Assembly (NCBI GenBank): GCA_002803225.1
Contig: NXFV01001813.1
Span: forward strand, 29,714 to 93,713
Direction: 5' to 3'
Source of the DNA: Gamarada debralockiae
Lineage: Eukaryota; Ascomycota; Leotiomycetes; Helotiales; Hyphodiscaceae
Length of the DNA: 64,000 bases
The translations under genes were made by a program, and so were the position numbers. Below are positions 1-12,059 of the stretch, piece after piece; within the stretch, counting starts at the first letter, position 1; each line of letters begins with the position of its first letter. The notes below the pieces were generated by a model. It was not told the origin of the DNA, searched no databases, and saw only the letters and a program-made list of their open reading frames with translations.

Positions 1-1315
1 TAGACTGTCATGTGTTAGTACCACATCAAGCCAATCTCTCATAAAGCTTCAAGGTTTACATTCCATTGCACTTTTCAGTCAAGAATGAAACAATCATCGC
101 CTCCAAGTCGCCCTTGAGATTCTTCAATCTCGGCATCGTGGCCATGACGTCCTCAAGATGTACATCATCCGACACAGATTGATCCTGTATCTCAATCCGG
201 TTCTTAGTCTGGAAAGTCGACACAGTATCTTCCTCCACGCCACTTGCCACAAAGATCTGAACTGGATTAGGGACTGCTCCTGGAATGGTCAATAAGCTCA
301 AGGTATTTAGGATTCCTACTCGGGATTTTCCCGAGATGTCATATGAGGGCCAGGGCTAGGGCCGGGGCCGTCACATTTAGGAAGTGTAGGGTCCTTGCTA
401 ATAAGGTCGATATACTTGCGTATACTATATTAGTTAGTAAAGATATCGGTATTGTCTTTCTAGGACCTCTAGACTTTGTGGGACTAAAGTATTACTAGCC
501 TAGTAGTGGAGTCTGACGACATTATGTGAGTAGTGTGTGATGTAGGGTTGAGATATTAACAAACGAATTCCATAAAGACGTTCGTATATCGATCTAAGTA
601 ATGCAATATAGTCGAATTAGTGATTAGAGCGTTGCCATGTTAAGAAATTCGAGTGTTAGGCCTAAAATAGTGAAGGATAAAATCAATGTTGCGCCTGTAG
701 AGTACGTGCACAGCAAAATTGATCAAAGACATTGAAATTAAGTTTGAACGTCGTCCTGATTTAGTTAGAGCGATTCCGGGCTTATAACTGTTAATTGAAC
801 TATATGGGGGCGAAATATAGTGACATTTTTACATTTTTAGAGCTAGCTTAATATCTAAACAGCTAAAATACGAGGTGAGCTCTCTTATACTACAGAGGGG
901 AAATACAGGCTATACCAGGTTAGGCAATTCCAACCAACAGAGTATAATTTGTGCTTCCCTAGTGAGTGAAGGTGGAGGTATCAGGTCTTAGTCTAACTTG
1001 ATGGAATTTGAAACTGTTATCATTTCAAAACTTGGCGCTCTAAACTCTCGCTCCTGTAAAGATTGATGGTGAAAGTTGCAGATGGTGGGAACCCGTCGCC
1101 GTCTCCACTTAATAGCCAACATTTCGAAATAGGAAAGTGCGGCTGAGCTGTTGCTGGGCTGCATTAAACCGCCGAGTTTTCCTTCATTTTTGATCCTGAG
1201 ATACGACTGCAAGACTCTTACTTAACCCTCAACGGTCCGCAACGGACTTACTGAAGTAACGAATATACGGCATAGCTTCTATAATAACAGTTCCAAACTA
1301 CGCTTTCTTGTCACA
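1..1315. other. AT-rich decayed intergenic edge
   Basis: No gene can be supported here. An 81-codon open frame on the minus strand (56-301) is not recognised and has no visible domain. From about 400 to 980 the sequence is AT-rich, full of stops in all frames and rich in TA steps, as expected for an old, mutated repeat. No terminal repeats or transposase motifs are visible. The last 100 bases before 1316 form the promoter and 5' leader of the HET gene. Confidence 0.5.
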
Positions 1316-3253
1316 ATGCCGAACACTAACCCTGAACCCAGGCTTTTCGCTCATAGCCCTTTCAAAGATCCCGAATCAGAACTGCGGCTATTCGTGTTGC
1401 AGCCTGGACGGCAAGAGGATGATCTTCACTGTCAGTTGACCACTGTTGCATCTGTCTCAACAAGACAATATGAAGCGTTATCCTATTGCTGGGGTTCAAG
1501 CGAAAAGACCGTCAAAATTTTCGTGAACGGAAAGATCTTTGGGGTAAAACCGAACCTGGAACATGCTTTGAGGAGCTTGCGATCGGAAAGAAAACACCGG
1601 ATTTTGTGGGTTGATGCAATTTGCATCAACCAGGCTGATTTCGCGGAGAAAAACCGACAAGTGCCGAGAATGGGAGCAATTTATAAGAATGCAGCAAGAG
1701 TGCTTATCTGGATAGGCAGAGATCATGAAGAGCAGGACGACCTTCTCAACTGGAACGTGGATATTTGGGGCTTCGATCATAGGGCCCTCGGCTCCCAACA
1801 TGCAACCAAGAATGCCTTTTCACTTGCTCGCTCATTTGCCGCTACCTTACATATTCAACCTCCCATAACGGTTGAAACGGTGACAAATATACTTTCCCTT
1901 TTCAGAGATCGAGAAGGATTTGCGGATCTCTCGCGTCTGCTGCGTAGGGAATGGTTCGAGCGCCTCTGGACAATCCAAGAAGTTGTGCTCGCAAAGAAAG
2001 CCGTAGTAGTCTGCGGCCGGCAGATATTGCCATGGGGGGTCCTCAGGGATGCGGCCTTCGCACTAGACGGGTTTCCTTCTATCATTCATCATGAGTCAGA
2101 GACCAAGTACCCTTTACAGCTTGGTCATGAACGCATACAACGTATTTCTGAATGCTCAAAAACCCGCAATTTACTAGCCCTGCTTCAATCGACACAAGTC
2201 AGTCCATTCCACCGACTATCAGTCCATGTTACCAATGATAGAGACAGACTATTTGGTCTAATGGGCATTGCTCAGGGCCGTCTGAACATTGAGGTGGACT
2301 ACTCTCTGGATTGCAAGTCAGTCTATCAAATTTGGGCCACCAGGAGCATTGCCAAGGATGGAAATTTGGACGTGTTAAGCCTTTGCTCTGATTCGGCGCA
2401 GCACGGCTCACCATCTTGGATCCCAGACCTCACTCACCAACTCGGTAGCGATCGAGTTCTGTCCGCAATCCTGCACAGAGTCTCCCCATTTCCTGGCATT
2501 CCTCCTACTACAATCTACCGTGCAGCGGGAAGCTGGCTCTCCAATGCTCGATTTACAGGGACAGTCACTGTCCGCCGCTTCAAACGCGATCTTCCACCAA
2601 CTCTCCACATTCGAGCCCTACGGGTAGGCACGCTCTCTGAGCTACCACCTGTGCTACTACCACCTGTGCTACCTGCTGGCAGTCTCGATAACAGCGAGAT
2701 ACAAAATTGGGCGGAGGATCTAGAGACCTTCATGATCTTGACAGGCCCGGTGTGGCTGCGACGGTGCGGACCTGAAGCTACGAGCCTTGAGAGGCTTTAT
2801 GCAGAATTCGCCACCACTCTCTTCCGAGGAGTTCGTCACCCTAGAATTCCCCATGGCATGGAAACACTCTACGAGATCTGGCGGGGTAGAGAACTGCCTC
2901 CATTTCCACCAAATCACTTGAGACCGCGCGAGAATGCCATGTTTGTCAACTTTGCTGTGATTATGTACGCCCATACGATTGACGCTCAGATGTTCGTGAC
3001 GACTGCAGGGCAGTTTGGTGTTCTTTCTGGGTTCTGTCATGCAAGAGAGGGCGATGAGGTGTTTATTTTGAAAGGCGGAAAGACACCGTTTGTGTTGAGG
3101 AAGAATGAGGGTGGGACTTACAAGCTTATGGGACCTTGCTATTTACATGGGGCTATGGACGGAACGATCTTCGCGGGTGGGTGGAATGAGGATCTGGAAT
3201 ATAAGATGGCTGGGTCGAGGACGGAATGGATCAAAGAAATTTCCATTGTTTGA
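1316..3253 (+). CDS. HET-domain (heterokaryon incompatibility) protein
   Basis: A single uninterrupted 645-aa frame. The N-terminal third is a HET domain with its three hallmark blocks: YEALSYCWG at residues 52-60, LWVDAICINQ at about 97-106, and the M..IY..A..V..WIG block at about 119-134. After about residue 350 there is no recognised domain, and no NACHT or repeat partner is fused. HET proteins are known as triggers of programmed cell death on non-self recognition in filamentous fungi; the specificity of this one cannot be read from sequence. No signal peptide or membrane segment is seen, so it is probably cytosolic. The ATG at 1316 sits in an ACAATGC context just upstream of the domain. 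It is followed on the opposite strand by a broken NLR-type gene, a pairing common in allorecognition clusters. Confidence 0.93.
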   Translation: MPNTNPEPRLFAHSPFKDPESELRLFVLQPGRQEDDLHCQLTTVASVSTRQYEALSYCWGSSEKTVKIFVNGKIFGVKPNLEHALRSLRSERKHRILWVDAICINQADFAEKNRQVPRMGAIYKNAARVLIWIGRDHEEQDDLLNWNVDIWGFDHRALGSQHATKNAFSLARSFAATLHIQPPITVETVTNILSLFRDREGFADLSRLLRREWFERLWTIQEVVLAKKAVVVCGRQILPWGVLRDAAFALDGFPSIIHHESETKYPLQLGHERIQRISECSKTRNLLALLQSTQVSPFHRLSVHVTNDRDRLFGLMGIAQGRLNIEVDYSLDCKSVYQIWATRSIAKDGNLDVLSLCSDSAQHGSPSWIPDLTHQLGSDRVLSAILHRVSPFPGIPPTTIYRAAGSWLSNARFTGTVTVRRFKRDLPPTLHIRALRVGTLSELPPVLLPPVLPAGSLDNSEIQNWAEDLETFMILTGPVWLRRCGPEATSLERLYAEFATTLFRGVRHPRIPHGMETLYEIWRGRELPPFPPNHLRPRENAMFVNFAVIMYAHTIDAQMFVTTAGQFGVLSGFCHAREGDEVFILKGGKTPFVLRKNEGGTYKLMGPCYLHGAMDGTIFAGGWNEDLEYKMAGSRTEWIKEISIV

Positions 3254-3358
3254 GGAAAGGCTGGGCTTGGCAGAAGGCTAACGAGGTGCACAATACGGAA
3301 TACAGTGTCCTAATGTCAAGCTAAGAGACAGAACAATTGGCCCACACAAAGTTTCCTG

Positions 3359-4850
3359 TCATGATAGACATAAGATTGTCAGACGCTGGACGCAAAAAGA
3401 AATGACAATTGAAATTGAACATTCAAAGTTCGGCGGCAAGATCTTGCCATAAAACTCGTTGCAGGCAGTTGAGATAGGCAAAGTTACATTTAAAAATCTA
3501 TCCTTCAGACCTTGCACTACAATCTCGTTCAAATCGTGCTCAAATGCGACATTCGTCCTCATACTCCTTCTAGAATGTAGCAACTGTCTTCTCGTTCCGA
3601 CCGATCTGTCGACACATTCATCAGGCGCGTCAATGACAAGAACGAGCTTGGGACAAAATTCTCCTTGGACGGCAAGGAACAGTGTGTTCAGCTGGCTGAG
3701 ATCTGCTGAACGTCTCTGGCCGTTTTGGAGTAGCTCTATGGCGATCGAAGGGCTCAATAATAACTGAGGGCATTGTGTCCAATGGAGTACAAATCTGGCT
3801 CAAAACAGATCCTAGTAAGGCTTCAGGGATCTGACTAGCATTTTTACGGAAGTCGAAATAGTAGTAAGCGACGATGGTGTCGTCTTGGCGAGCCAGCTCG
3901 TTCATCAGGGTAGACGTTAGGACTGTTTCCCCAGCTCCAGCTATCATTACTGTCAGTCGTTCATTCACGTTAAAGACCACAACTATTGCTATTCACACAT
4001 ACATTTTCCACTCATCCAAAGAATCTGCACATGTCTTTATCCCATTACCTCACGAGCTCATTGTTCGTAAGCCACTGTCCGCTTCCGCGATGTGCAGGTG
4101 CCGACGCTTTCTTCTACATATCTTCGTGATCGATGATAGATAGTCAGCAGTGTATCTCTTGCTCCTAGAATCTATTCACGTCAGTAATTGTGAAGGAAAA
4201 TTCATATAAAAATGTCACTTTCCTGAATCCGCTTTCAATGATTCTATTTTCACTCGCTCTTGCTCTTTCTGCATCTCGGCTCCGATGTAGCTGCATTTCG
4301 ATCAGCTAGATGGCTACACGACAAAGCCTTACTTATCCCTGGCTGGGATATTGTAATGAAGAAAATTTCCCGTCGCTGCAACTCTTGTGGATTTGAACGG
4401 TGATGTGCAAAATGAACATTCAAACTCACACAGAACCTGCACCAACAAAATTTGTAAGATAGCCTTCAGCCCATCCAGCCTGGCCAAAAGCTCCCCCGGC
4501 CCTTCTTCTTGAACTGTCAATCCATCTTCTTCGCCAAGTTCACCAACCCCTTCTTCCCCCCTTGTCTTGCAGCCTCAAGCTTCACTTGCAATAACTTCAA
4601 CGTCTCATCGAAATGGCCCACTATCTCATTAATCATCGTAAGCTATTCAGCTTACGGGTTTCGGACAGAAGAGGCAGTGTTCTACAGTTCAGCTGGAAGA
4701 CCGCTGACAGTTCGACTTCCATGCAAGGCGCTGGGCGTCGTTTTGGGCGTCTGCGACGGCGCTGGTGTATAGGTAACAGTTTGTGATTACTTGTGTGGCG
4801 AGTGTTACGGCGACTGTTATTGACGCTGTGAGTGATAGAGGATCCGTCAT
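3359..4850 (-). pseudogene. Broken NACHT/STAND (NLR-like) gene
   Basis: Pieces of one NLR-type protein lie in order on the minus strand but in different frames. The start at 4850 gives MTDPLSLTASITVAVTLATQ, typical of the fungal STAND N-terminal domain. A helical segment at about 4620-4510 ends at an in-frame TGA, and 4490-4430 encodes LLARLDGLKAILQ. A NACHT segment around 3980-3770 has the P-loop AGAGETVLTS, with glutamate in place of the Walker A lysine of GxGKT, followed by a segment ending FRKNASQIPEALLGSVLSQI. A frame-shifted Walker B-like KLVLVIDAPDEC lies at about 3655-3620. No repeat domain follows. Multiple frameshifts, stops and the lost P-loop lysine mean no functional NLR can be made. 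It lies tail-to-tail with the HET gene. Confidence 0.85.
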
Positions 4851-5179
4851 TTTAATTTTGGAGGATGTATTTGAAGTGCGGTGTTGAACGTTGAGGCTGA
4901 AATGCGGCTGAGGCACCCTCAACCAGGAATATGGAAAAAGCAAGCCTTCAAACTTCAGCCTCACGCCACTTCGTAGGGCCTGCTTCAGGAGTCTTAGGAC
5001 GTGGTACAAGACTTGATTCACGATGACTTCCCAACTGTAGATTACAGAGTACATTTCCCTCCTCGAGCCACTCGCAGCGCTTTCCTAACACGCACAGAGA
5101 GCTCCTCTCTACAAAACTCCAGGCGCCTCGCCAAGTACACAAGATGCCCACAGCTTCCCAAACATTGCATTCACCCACC
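4851..5179. other. Short intergenic region
   Basis: Lies between the start of the broken NLR gene and the stop codon of SEC8, both on the minus strand. It would hold the SEC8 3' UTR and the NLR promoter. No further feature is seen. Confidence 0.5.
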
Positions 5180-8100
5180 CTAAGCCTTCCAAGTATACTC
5201 TTCCAACTGCAACATATGATCTCCCATGCTCCTACTCGCGGACGTTGTGATCCCCCTCTCAGGACTAGCAAGCTGCTCACTATAGCAAAGCTCTACCAGC
5301 GTCTTCAGCTCATCATAGCTAAACGCTTCCTTCCTATCATTACCGTTCTCTTTCTCTTCCTTGGCTTGCTTGACCACAGCGTCTGGACCTTCAGTGAACA
5401 GATCAAAGAACTTCGCTGCACGATCCAGACTGACGTCTGATTCGATATTCTTGAGGTTTTGTTGTAGGACGAGGATGTTGAGTTGCATTCTCCCACAGCC
5501 GTGTGCGTTCATCGCTTTCACCATTCCGGCGTTGGTGACGAGGAAGCTGTCGATGAGGAGGCCAAGGCCGGTTCTGATGAACGATATCTCTTTATCGCGG
5601 AGGAAGCGTACCACTGTTTCGTCATAGGAGACGAGGTCTGCGTTAAGGCTCAGTATCCTTGGATCCGGATCGTTGACAACCTGTTCTAGTAGATATGGTG
5701 CCGTTTCTGGCGACAGTGCTGTTGTGAGCGCATTGACAATTTGGCATCTAACTTCCATGTGCAACGTCAACAGCACGGTGCCGGCAAAATTTTGGTAAGA
5801 TGAGACGATTCCATCAAACTCCCTAATATATTGTTAGCCTATGATCAAATAGGGGGCTGATTTGGAAGAACTTACACAACAATCTCCTGAGTCATTGGGA
5901 GATAGACCGGACCTTGCTCATCCTGGATCCTCGAAGGATCATTCAGAAGAGTCCATCGCCTATTCTGGGGCTTTTGCATCGTCGTACGAGATGAATCTAT
6001 ATCGTTTCGCGTGATATGCCGAAGCTGATCAATCTTGATTGCGAGCCATTTCATACTAGTGTATAGCACACATAGCGATGAAATAGTCTCACGATCCATA
6101 ATGATATCGTCTAATTGCAGAGGTGTCTCATTTGTCTGCAGAATCAACAGGCCAGTCTCCTTTTCGAGGAGGTCTCGGTCGACTCCTTCAGAAGTCCAGA
6201 GCTTCTGCATAGTATCATGGATGTCACCAGGTCCAGTGGCAAGCAACGCCGAGAGCTTCAGCTTCGGTCCATCCGAGTCAGTAACTCGAGACACGAGTGA
6301 TTTGAACCAGTCACAGCATCTGTCGTAGTACCGCATCATTTGAGTGATGATGAGTTGACTGAGAGCTTGATCATGGGGGATCGTATCCAGCATCCTACAG
6401 AATGCCGTGATGAGAGCGAAGAAAGCCGATGTCCCCTTGAACACTGGCCGTCGTGAAATCTTCGACCACTGAGGATCCTGTTGGAACGAATCGGACTCCT
6501 CGAAGACTGAATCGCTGAGCTTTCCCAGAGTTTCATCAAGTTGTGGAAGAAAGACATTGACGAGGAAGTTGTCGAGAAAGGTCGTGAGAGTACTTGTTAC
6601 GAGATCTGACCGGGGTGGAACAATGACCTTTAGTCTCTGTAGGAAACCTAACGTTGGGGGCAGCAATAAGCTCATGTTGAAGACACTAGGTTCTACCAAG
6701 GACTTGTGGGCTCCAATGCCTGCAGCTTTGCTATCGAATGCGGATGTGCTGGTAATCCGCCGAGAACTGTGATCCCCTTTCTGACCAAGCTGCTTCTTAC
6801 CGTCGGCTCCGGGTTTGCGGGAATTGGACATGAGACCAGGAACAGCGGCTCGTATAATTCCCTCCAGCTCTTGATACTCGGTCGTCATTTGGACAGATTT
6901 CGAATCTGCGTCTGAAAACTTAAAGAGGTGGTCCCTGTTCGATGTTTGGTTGGTAGCCCCGGTCTTCGGCGAAGAGTTGAATTGGTAAACGTCCGCGTCG
7001 GTCGTAACGTAGTTGTGCAGTAATGATCGGATCTCGTTCTGATACAAATTCCAAAGCTCTCTGAAGCTTCCCAGCAGCATATTTGAGTTTCTGGCCCCTT
7101 CCCTCTCGACAATAGCCGCCACAACATCGTGAAACACTCTGTGACCCTCTGCGATTGCCTCAAACTTCGCGTATAAAGTCCAAAGAAGGTCGTAGATAAC
7201 ATCCGCTCGGATTCCATTTTCCTTTCCGAATGCTTGATTGCCTTGGGACCCAGAGATCCCTCCTCGTAACGAGCTTGGATGCTTCTGATCAACTTCGCTG
7301 TTCGTTTCATTGACGATGCCAAACAGTTCGACCGGTAGTCTTTGCTTGATGCTGTTCACAGCCGATTCAAGGCGACCCAGCTTATTCAACGATTCCACTA
7401 GCAATTCGATATAGTAGAATGTGTCGGCTTCTGGGTTCCTCGAAGCATCCTCGACTATGGCTTGCTTCGCTTCTTTCGCAGACGCCAATGATTCCAGGAC
7501 TTCGTAGAATGGGCGAACTGTGTTTGCGTTGTCGAGTTTCTCTTTTGCAATACCTCCTTGTCCCTTTGCAAGAATTTGCCATCGTTCCTGGCAATAAGGC
7601 GATTTGAGGTATAAGTGATCATGAAGCTCCTCAACCAGGATATCCGTCAATGCAGTCTCCTGGCTTGTGAGGTAGCTCCTCAGATCACTCAAAGCCCCGA
7701 TCTCATCCAGTGCCGGCACTCTTATCCGCCTTAATGCATTCTGCAATATTTCCACCGCTGTCAGAAACCTCTTCTCCGATATCCGTGCCTCCAATTGATC
7801 CGGCACCAGCCGCAGATCTTCAATCTCCGAGAGCGTGTGTAGTAAATCGTCGTAGTTTTGGGATGCTGTCGCCAGCTTTCGCAGCTCCGGATCCGTGGTT
7901 CCAAGACTAGACTTGGACTGTACCACCGACTCCTTCAGTATCCGTACCCTTTTCTGTGAAGCTTGTATACTCGCTTGGATCTTATGGAAGGTACCGATCG
8001 AACTGTTGAAACCTTGGTGGTGTTCGTGGACAATAGCTTTGAGGGAATCCTGGAGATACCGGTGCGTTTTCTCAAACTGGCGATATTCGTGCGCTCTTCC

Positions 8101-8421
8101 AACGGAACTGGTATCCAATAACTGCAGAGCTACATGAACAGGAATGCATTCATTCTCGCACATTGCAGGCCATTCTGCTTTGATATGCTCGAGGACCACT
8201 CCAATTTGCTTCTCTGCGCTACTCTCTGCTGCCAGCCTCTGGCGAGGAAAGCCCGACCTCACCGCTGGTGGAGAAGGGGTCGATATTGGAGGAGTTCCAT
8301 ATCTGTCGCCATAGGTTGTTCCGTAGGGATCATAATCGTCTGTCTCCCTGCTCGAGGAACCGTATCCGTTCCCATTTGCGTATGGGTCATCCCCAAGACC
8401 TCCGTATCGATTCTGGGACAT
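5180..8421 (-). CDS. sec8: Exocyst complex component Sec8
   Basis: Two exons, 8421-5876 and 5822-5180, joined across a 53-bp intron (5823-5875; GTAAGT donor, TTAG acceptor, GCTAAC branch site). The join is in phase and gives 1062 aa, about the usual Sec8 length. A low-complexity Gly/Tyr/Asn/Pro N-terminus (about 65 residues) precedes the Sec8 domain, which begins around AEKQIGVVLEHIKAEWPAM. It continues through LLDTSSVGRAHEYRQFEKTH and an extended helical rod. Sec8 is a core subunit of the octameric exocyst that tethers secretory vesicles to the plasma membrane, so in a filamentous fungus it acts mainly at hyphal tips and septa. No truncation or frameshift is seen. Confidence 0.95.
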
Positions 8422-10000
8422 GTCGTATTATTCGCAGTCGCGTCGCCGTCCTTGATTCATTCGTGCCATCCGCGGATCTTTCTGAATTGTCGCGGGGCAT
8501 GTATGTGGCAGATTTGAGACGTGGTTGGATGCGCTCGAGCTTTAAGGATTCACTGACGCTTCGGGAACAGCCGAGAATTTCGTCAATCATCCAGTCCGGA
8601 ACACAGTCAACACTACAAAATCCAACCATCGCCCACTGCAACTAAGATTCGGGAAAGGGACATTTACCCATTTTATCTGGTAGAAACCTTACATATCTAC
8701 CTACTAATACTTCCATCATATATAACTGGAAATCTACCTTTATTCGTGGTATTGATGAAAGACAAGTTGGCGTTTTGCAAGTGCAAATCCCTCGATCCAG
8801 GCATTCTTCTGCAATCTGAAATCCATACTTGTCGCAGAAATTGGAAGGAGAATTAGTCTTATGCAATGATGAAGTCCCATGAACTTCAATACTGGTTGTC
8901 GTAGCTATTGAATATGCGAGACCTGAATCACCTGTCAACTCGAACCGCCACATTTTGCTTTCTATATCTGAGCGAATGTGACCTGCGTTATCCATCTCTC
9001 TGTCCGACTTAATTGATGCTCAGGTTCTCTCTTCGTTTCGGCGATTAACTCCTTCGTTGCCAAGCCTGTGTCAACCATTAGATGTTATTTGCTCTCCGTC
9101 TGACCTGTTCGGCCTCGAATCAGTCTTCTGTGGACCACCTACACGAGCGATTTAACCTGGATGGCTAACGCTTAGCTTCAGCAACCGCCGCTTCCATACT
9201 TAAACCAGAGCTCCTCCTTCTCCTCTCCAAAAATCAGGCTCTTCCTCCACTTAAATTGCTCCATTCCTCCTTCAGCGAAGCCACACTCTCAGTCATGAGT
9301 GTCTACGGCTGATACTTTCCACATTGACATCCTTCGCGATTCCATCAAGTTAATGGAGAACCTTAAAGGTAACACGGTTGCCGCAACTGAAGTAGTCGAG
9401 CCAATGAACTCAATCTCTTCAGACGGCGACCGCCCATCCAAGCGGGCTCGTCTTGCATCGTTTGAACAACCCGACCAAGGACTGCAATAAAGCCAGTGGC
9501 AGGTTGAAAAAATACAGGTCAAGCAGGTAAAGCTGTTATGAAACACTGGAATGGTACCTCTACTACCTCTTACCTGCCATTGTACTTTAATAGTACGGCG
9601 AGCACAACGGCTTGGGGTTTGGAAGGCGATACGATCATCACGGAGTCAGGGAGTACGTATGGACGGCAACTGAACTTTTAGTTTGTGCGGCCGAGGAAAC
9701 TGAAGCCCCCAGTGGGTATTTTGATATGTTTTTGCAGACGGGAGTGATGTGTCGAGTGGGAGGAATTATAGTAATTATCAGACTATCCATTTGTGCTAGG
9801 TGACCGATTTTCGAGGATGATGAGACGAAGGAGGAATGAACGTGCTGAGCGATTCAGAAAATGAGAAATGCCTTGGAGAATGGCTGTCTATACATGTTGA
9901 ATTTTGAATGTATATACAAAACGTCACTGCCCCAACCTAAATTATTAATTAACAATACTTCTAATCTTGGCATCAAAAAATCATCCATCCCAGGCCCCAT
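8422..10000. other. Intergenic, no supported gene
   Basis: The first few hundred bases are the SEC8 promoter. A 117-codon minus-strand frame (8642-8995) and a roughly 45-codon plus-strand frame from the ATG at 9353 (containing SDGDRPSKRARL) have no recognisable domains and are probably chance frames. Nothing else is visible before the phosphatase stop codon at 10001. Confidence 0.4.
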
Positions 10001-12059
10001 CTACGGCGTAACAGTAGCCAGCCACGAATCCGCAAGATTGGTAAAGAAGCTAGCACCCTTGACACTTGTTGGGCTGGCAGCATTCGTAACATTACACCTA
10101 TCATGCAGGCTGCCTGCCGCCTTAATCTTCGCTCCCACGTAATCAACATAACTGCTCATCAAGCAACTGCTTCCCGGTCCATCCTGGCATGAAGGAACGG
10201 GGTACACAGCATCGTTCAACATGATGCGGATGTATGTCTGGTTTCCTGATCCCGCGGTAGGAGTTGCTGTTGCTGAAGTTGATGTCGAGGTCGAAGTGGA
10301 AGTAGAAGTAGAAGAAGCGACGCAAGATGAGGGCGTGACCGGAGCAGGTACAACGCACGAGCAAGCGCTCGAGATAGCTGATGGGACTGAAGAGCACTGA
10401 GTGACAAATGTAGGGAGGCCAGTTGACGCCGTATTCACTGTCTGCGTGTACGTACCGCAGAACTCGGAGACAAGAGCAGTAGATTGTACGAACTGTCTGT
10501 AACAGTTATCATGGTGGCAGTCCAGAGCTGTGGTTGTTGTGGAAGCAACGCTGCAGGATGTCGGAGTTGCTGTTTGGGTGCTCGAAGTCGTGGGTGCTGA
10601 TGAAGACCCAGCAGCGCAGTTCAGGCGCTCGAATGCGACGGTCCCTCGCATGCTTACGAAGTGGCTTGAGATATATTTCCAGTCGCTGGGGATGGCCGTT
10701 CCGTTCAGAGCAGGCTGAGCATCCCATACTCCTGTTGCAGCGCCTAACTCGGTAATCTGACCATCGTTCAAGAAAGCCGTGATGATATCCGGCAAGGTAA
10801 AGCTTGTTCCGTTGGCGAAGGTGCCGTTGACTCCAGGACCTTGAGCAAGAAGTCCAACAAGGCTGTTGAGGAACGGAAGCATCATCTGGGACGGCAAATC
10901 GGTCCCAGGGCCGGTTCCAAAGTAGTAGCGAAGATCTTGACGGTACTCGTAGTTCATAAGTTCGTCGTCAGAGAAAGTTCCACACCAAGGTGACAAGGTG
11001 CCAGTGATGTGCGATTCAAAGCCGCAGAGATAGGGGAAGAGGGAAACATCGCCGGTAGTGAAGTTCAAGTTTCCGGTCAAGAGGGCGTTGAGACGTGCTG
11101 TGACGGGTGGGAGATAGATAGCATCCCAATCGGTTGCTGTTGCATTTTTAGCATACTGGATTTGAAATTTTGGGTGGACGTACCTTCAGTCCCACCATTT
11201 CCATCGACGAAGTTCGGGCACAAGTCACTTGGAGACAGAGAATCAAATAACGCTTCTGGCGAGCCAGTGCTGTTAACAGTAATCACCGTGCCCAAAGTAG
11301 ACGCAGTGCTGCCCAAGAATCCTCTGACGAAGTTCTGTGCAGTCTGGACGACCCGAGGATAAAGATTTGCCCAGCTAATGAAAGGTGTGCCGTAAGCATA
11401 GAGATCGGGATATCTGCTCTTGTCAGTTTTCTCCCCAATTCAATTCTTATGACAAATATACATACCTAGTTCTCAATTGATATCCCAAATCATATGCCTC
11501 CTTGAAGCCTGTCGGATTCTCCTGCGAAATCTGGGCTGCAGGGTTCGTAAGAACTGGTTTCCAGGACGGGAGAAAGCTCAACTCTCCCGTTGCTGTATAT
11601 TGCGCTGCTTGGATCTATTCTCCCATTAGTAAAATCTCTGCTTCTCTCGTGTATTCTGCAATGACCTTCTCATAAAGCGCAACCCATTGCTGATAAGCCC
11701 CGCTATCTGGATATCTGCTCCCATGCCTAACAACATAGGCCACCTGCTCCACATAGCAATTGTCCGGCACACTATTGTCGACTCCATTGACATTTGGTCC
11801 TACATTATTTTTCATCAACAAAACATTCCCCATCCATTTCCAAATGCTCCCGGGTCATCCGACTCCTCGGTGATGAGTAAAGGATCAACTCACCGGCAAA
11901 GTAAGGACCATTAGCACCCAACCACTCCAAAGGATTCGTCGCCGATCCACTGGCCGGCAACACAATATCCTGATCCGGGGTCAAATACACTGTCGCATCA
12001 CCAACCGCAGCCAGCACCGCAACCGCACTTGCGAATCGAAGGGAAGAGAAGACTGCCAT
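10001..12059 (-). CDS. Secreted histidine acid phosphatase with inserted Cys/Ser/Thr module
   Basis: Five exons: 12059-11894, 11799-11666, 11614-11466, 11413-11184 and 11136-10001, all in phase, giving 604 aa. Residues 1-22 look like a signal peptide. The phosphate-binding motif is intact as RHGSRYP (His81). A conserved block with WKPVLTNPAAQISQENPTG follows, and the C-terminal NDAVYPVPSC..GPGSSC block is typical of fungal members. Two oddities stand out. Where the second catalytic motif (usually HD) is expected, the sequence reads AFLNDGQIT, with Asn at about residue 350. Between RGTVAFERLNC and QTYIRIMLNDAVYP, a roughly 125-residue stretch (about 401-525) is inserted: Ser/Thr-rich linkers around a module of six or so cysteines. 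Intron 2 (51 bp) has a poor GTCATT donor. Several N-glycosylation sequons are present. It is presumably extracellular or wall-bound; whether it is catalytically active is open. Confidence 0.9.

Noticed and set aside
8642..8995. 117-codon minus-strand frame starting MDNAGHIRSD
   Set aside because: No recognisable domain, no splice context and no conservation evidence; probably chance in the SEC8 upstream region.
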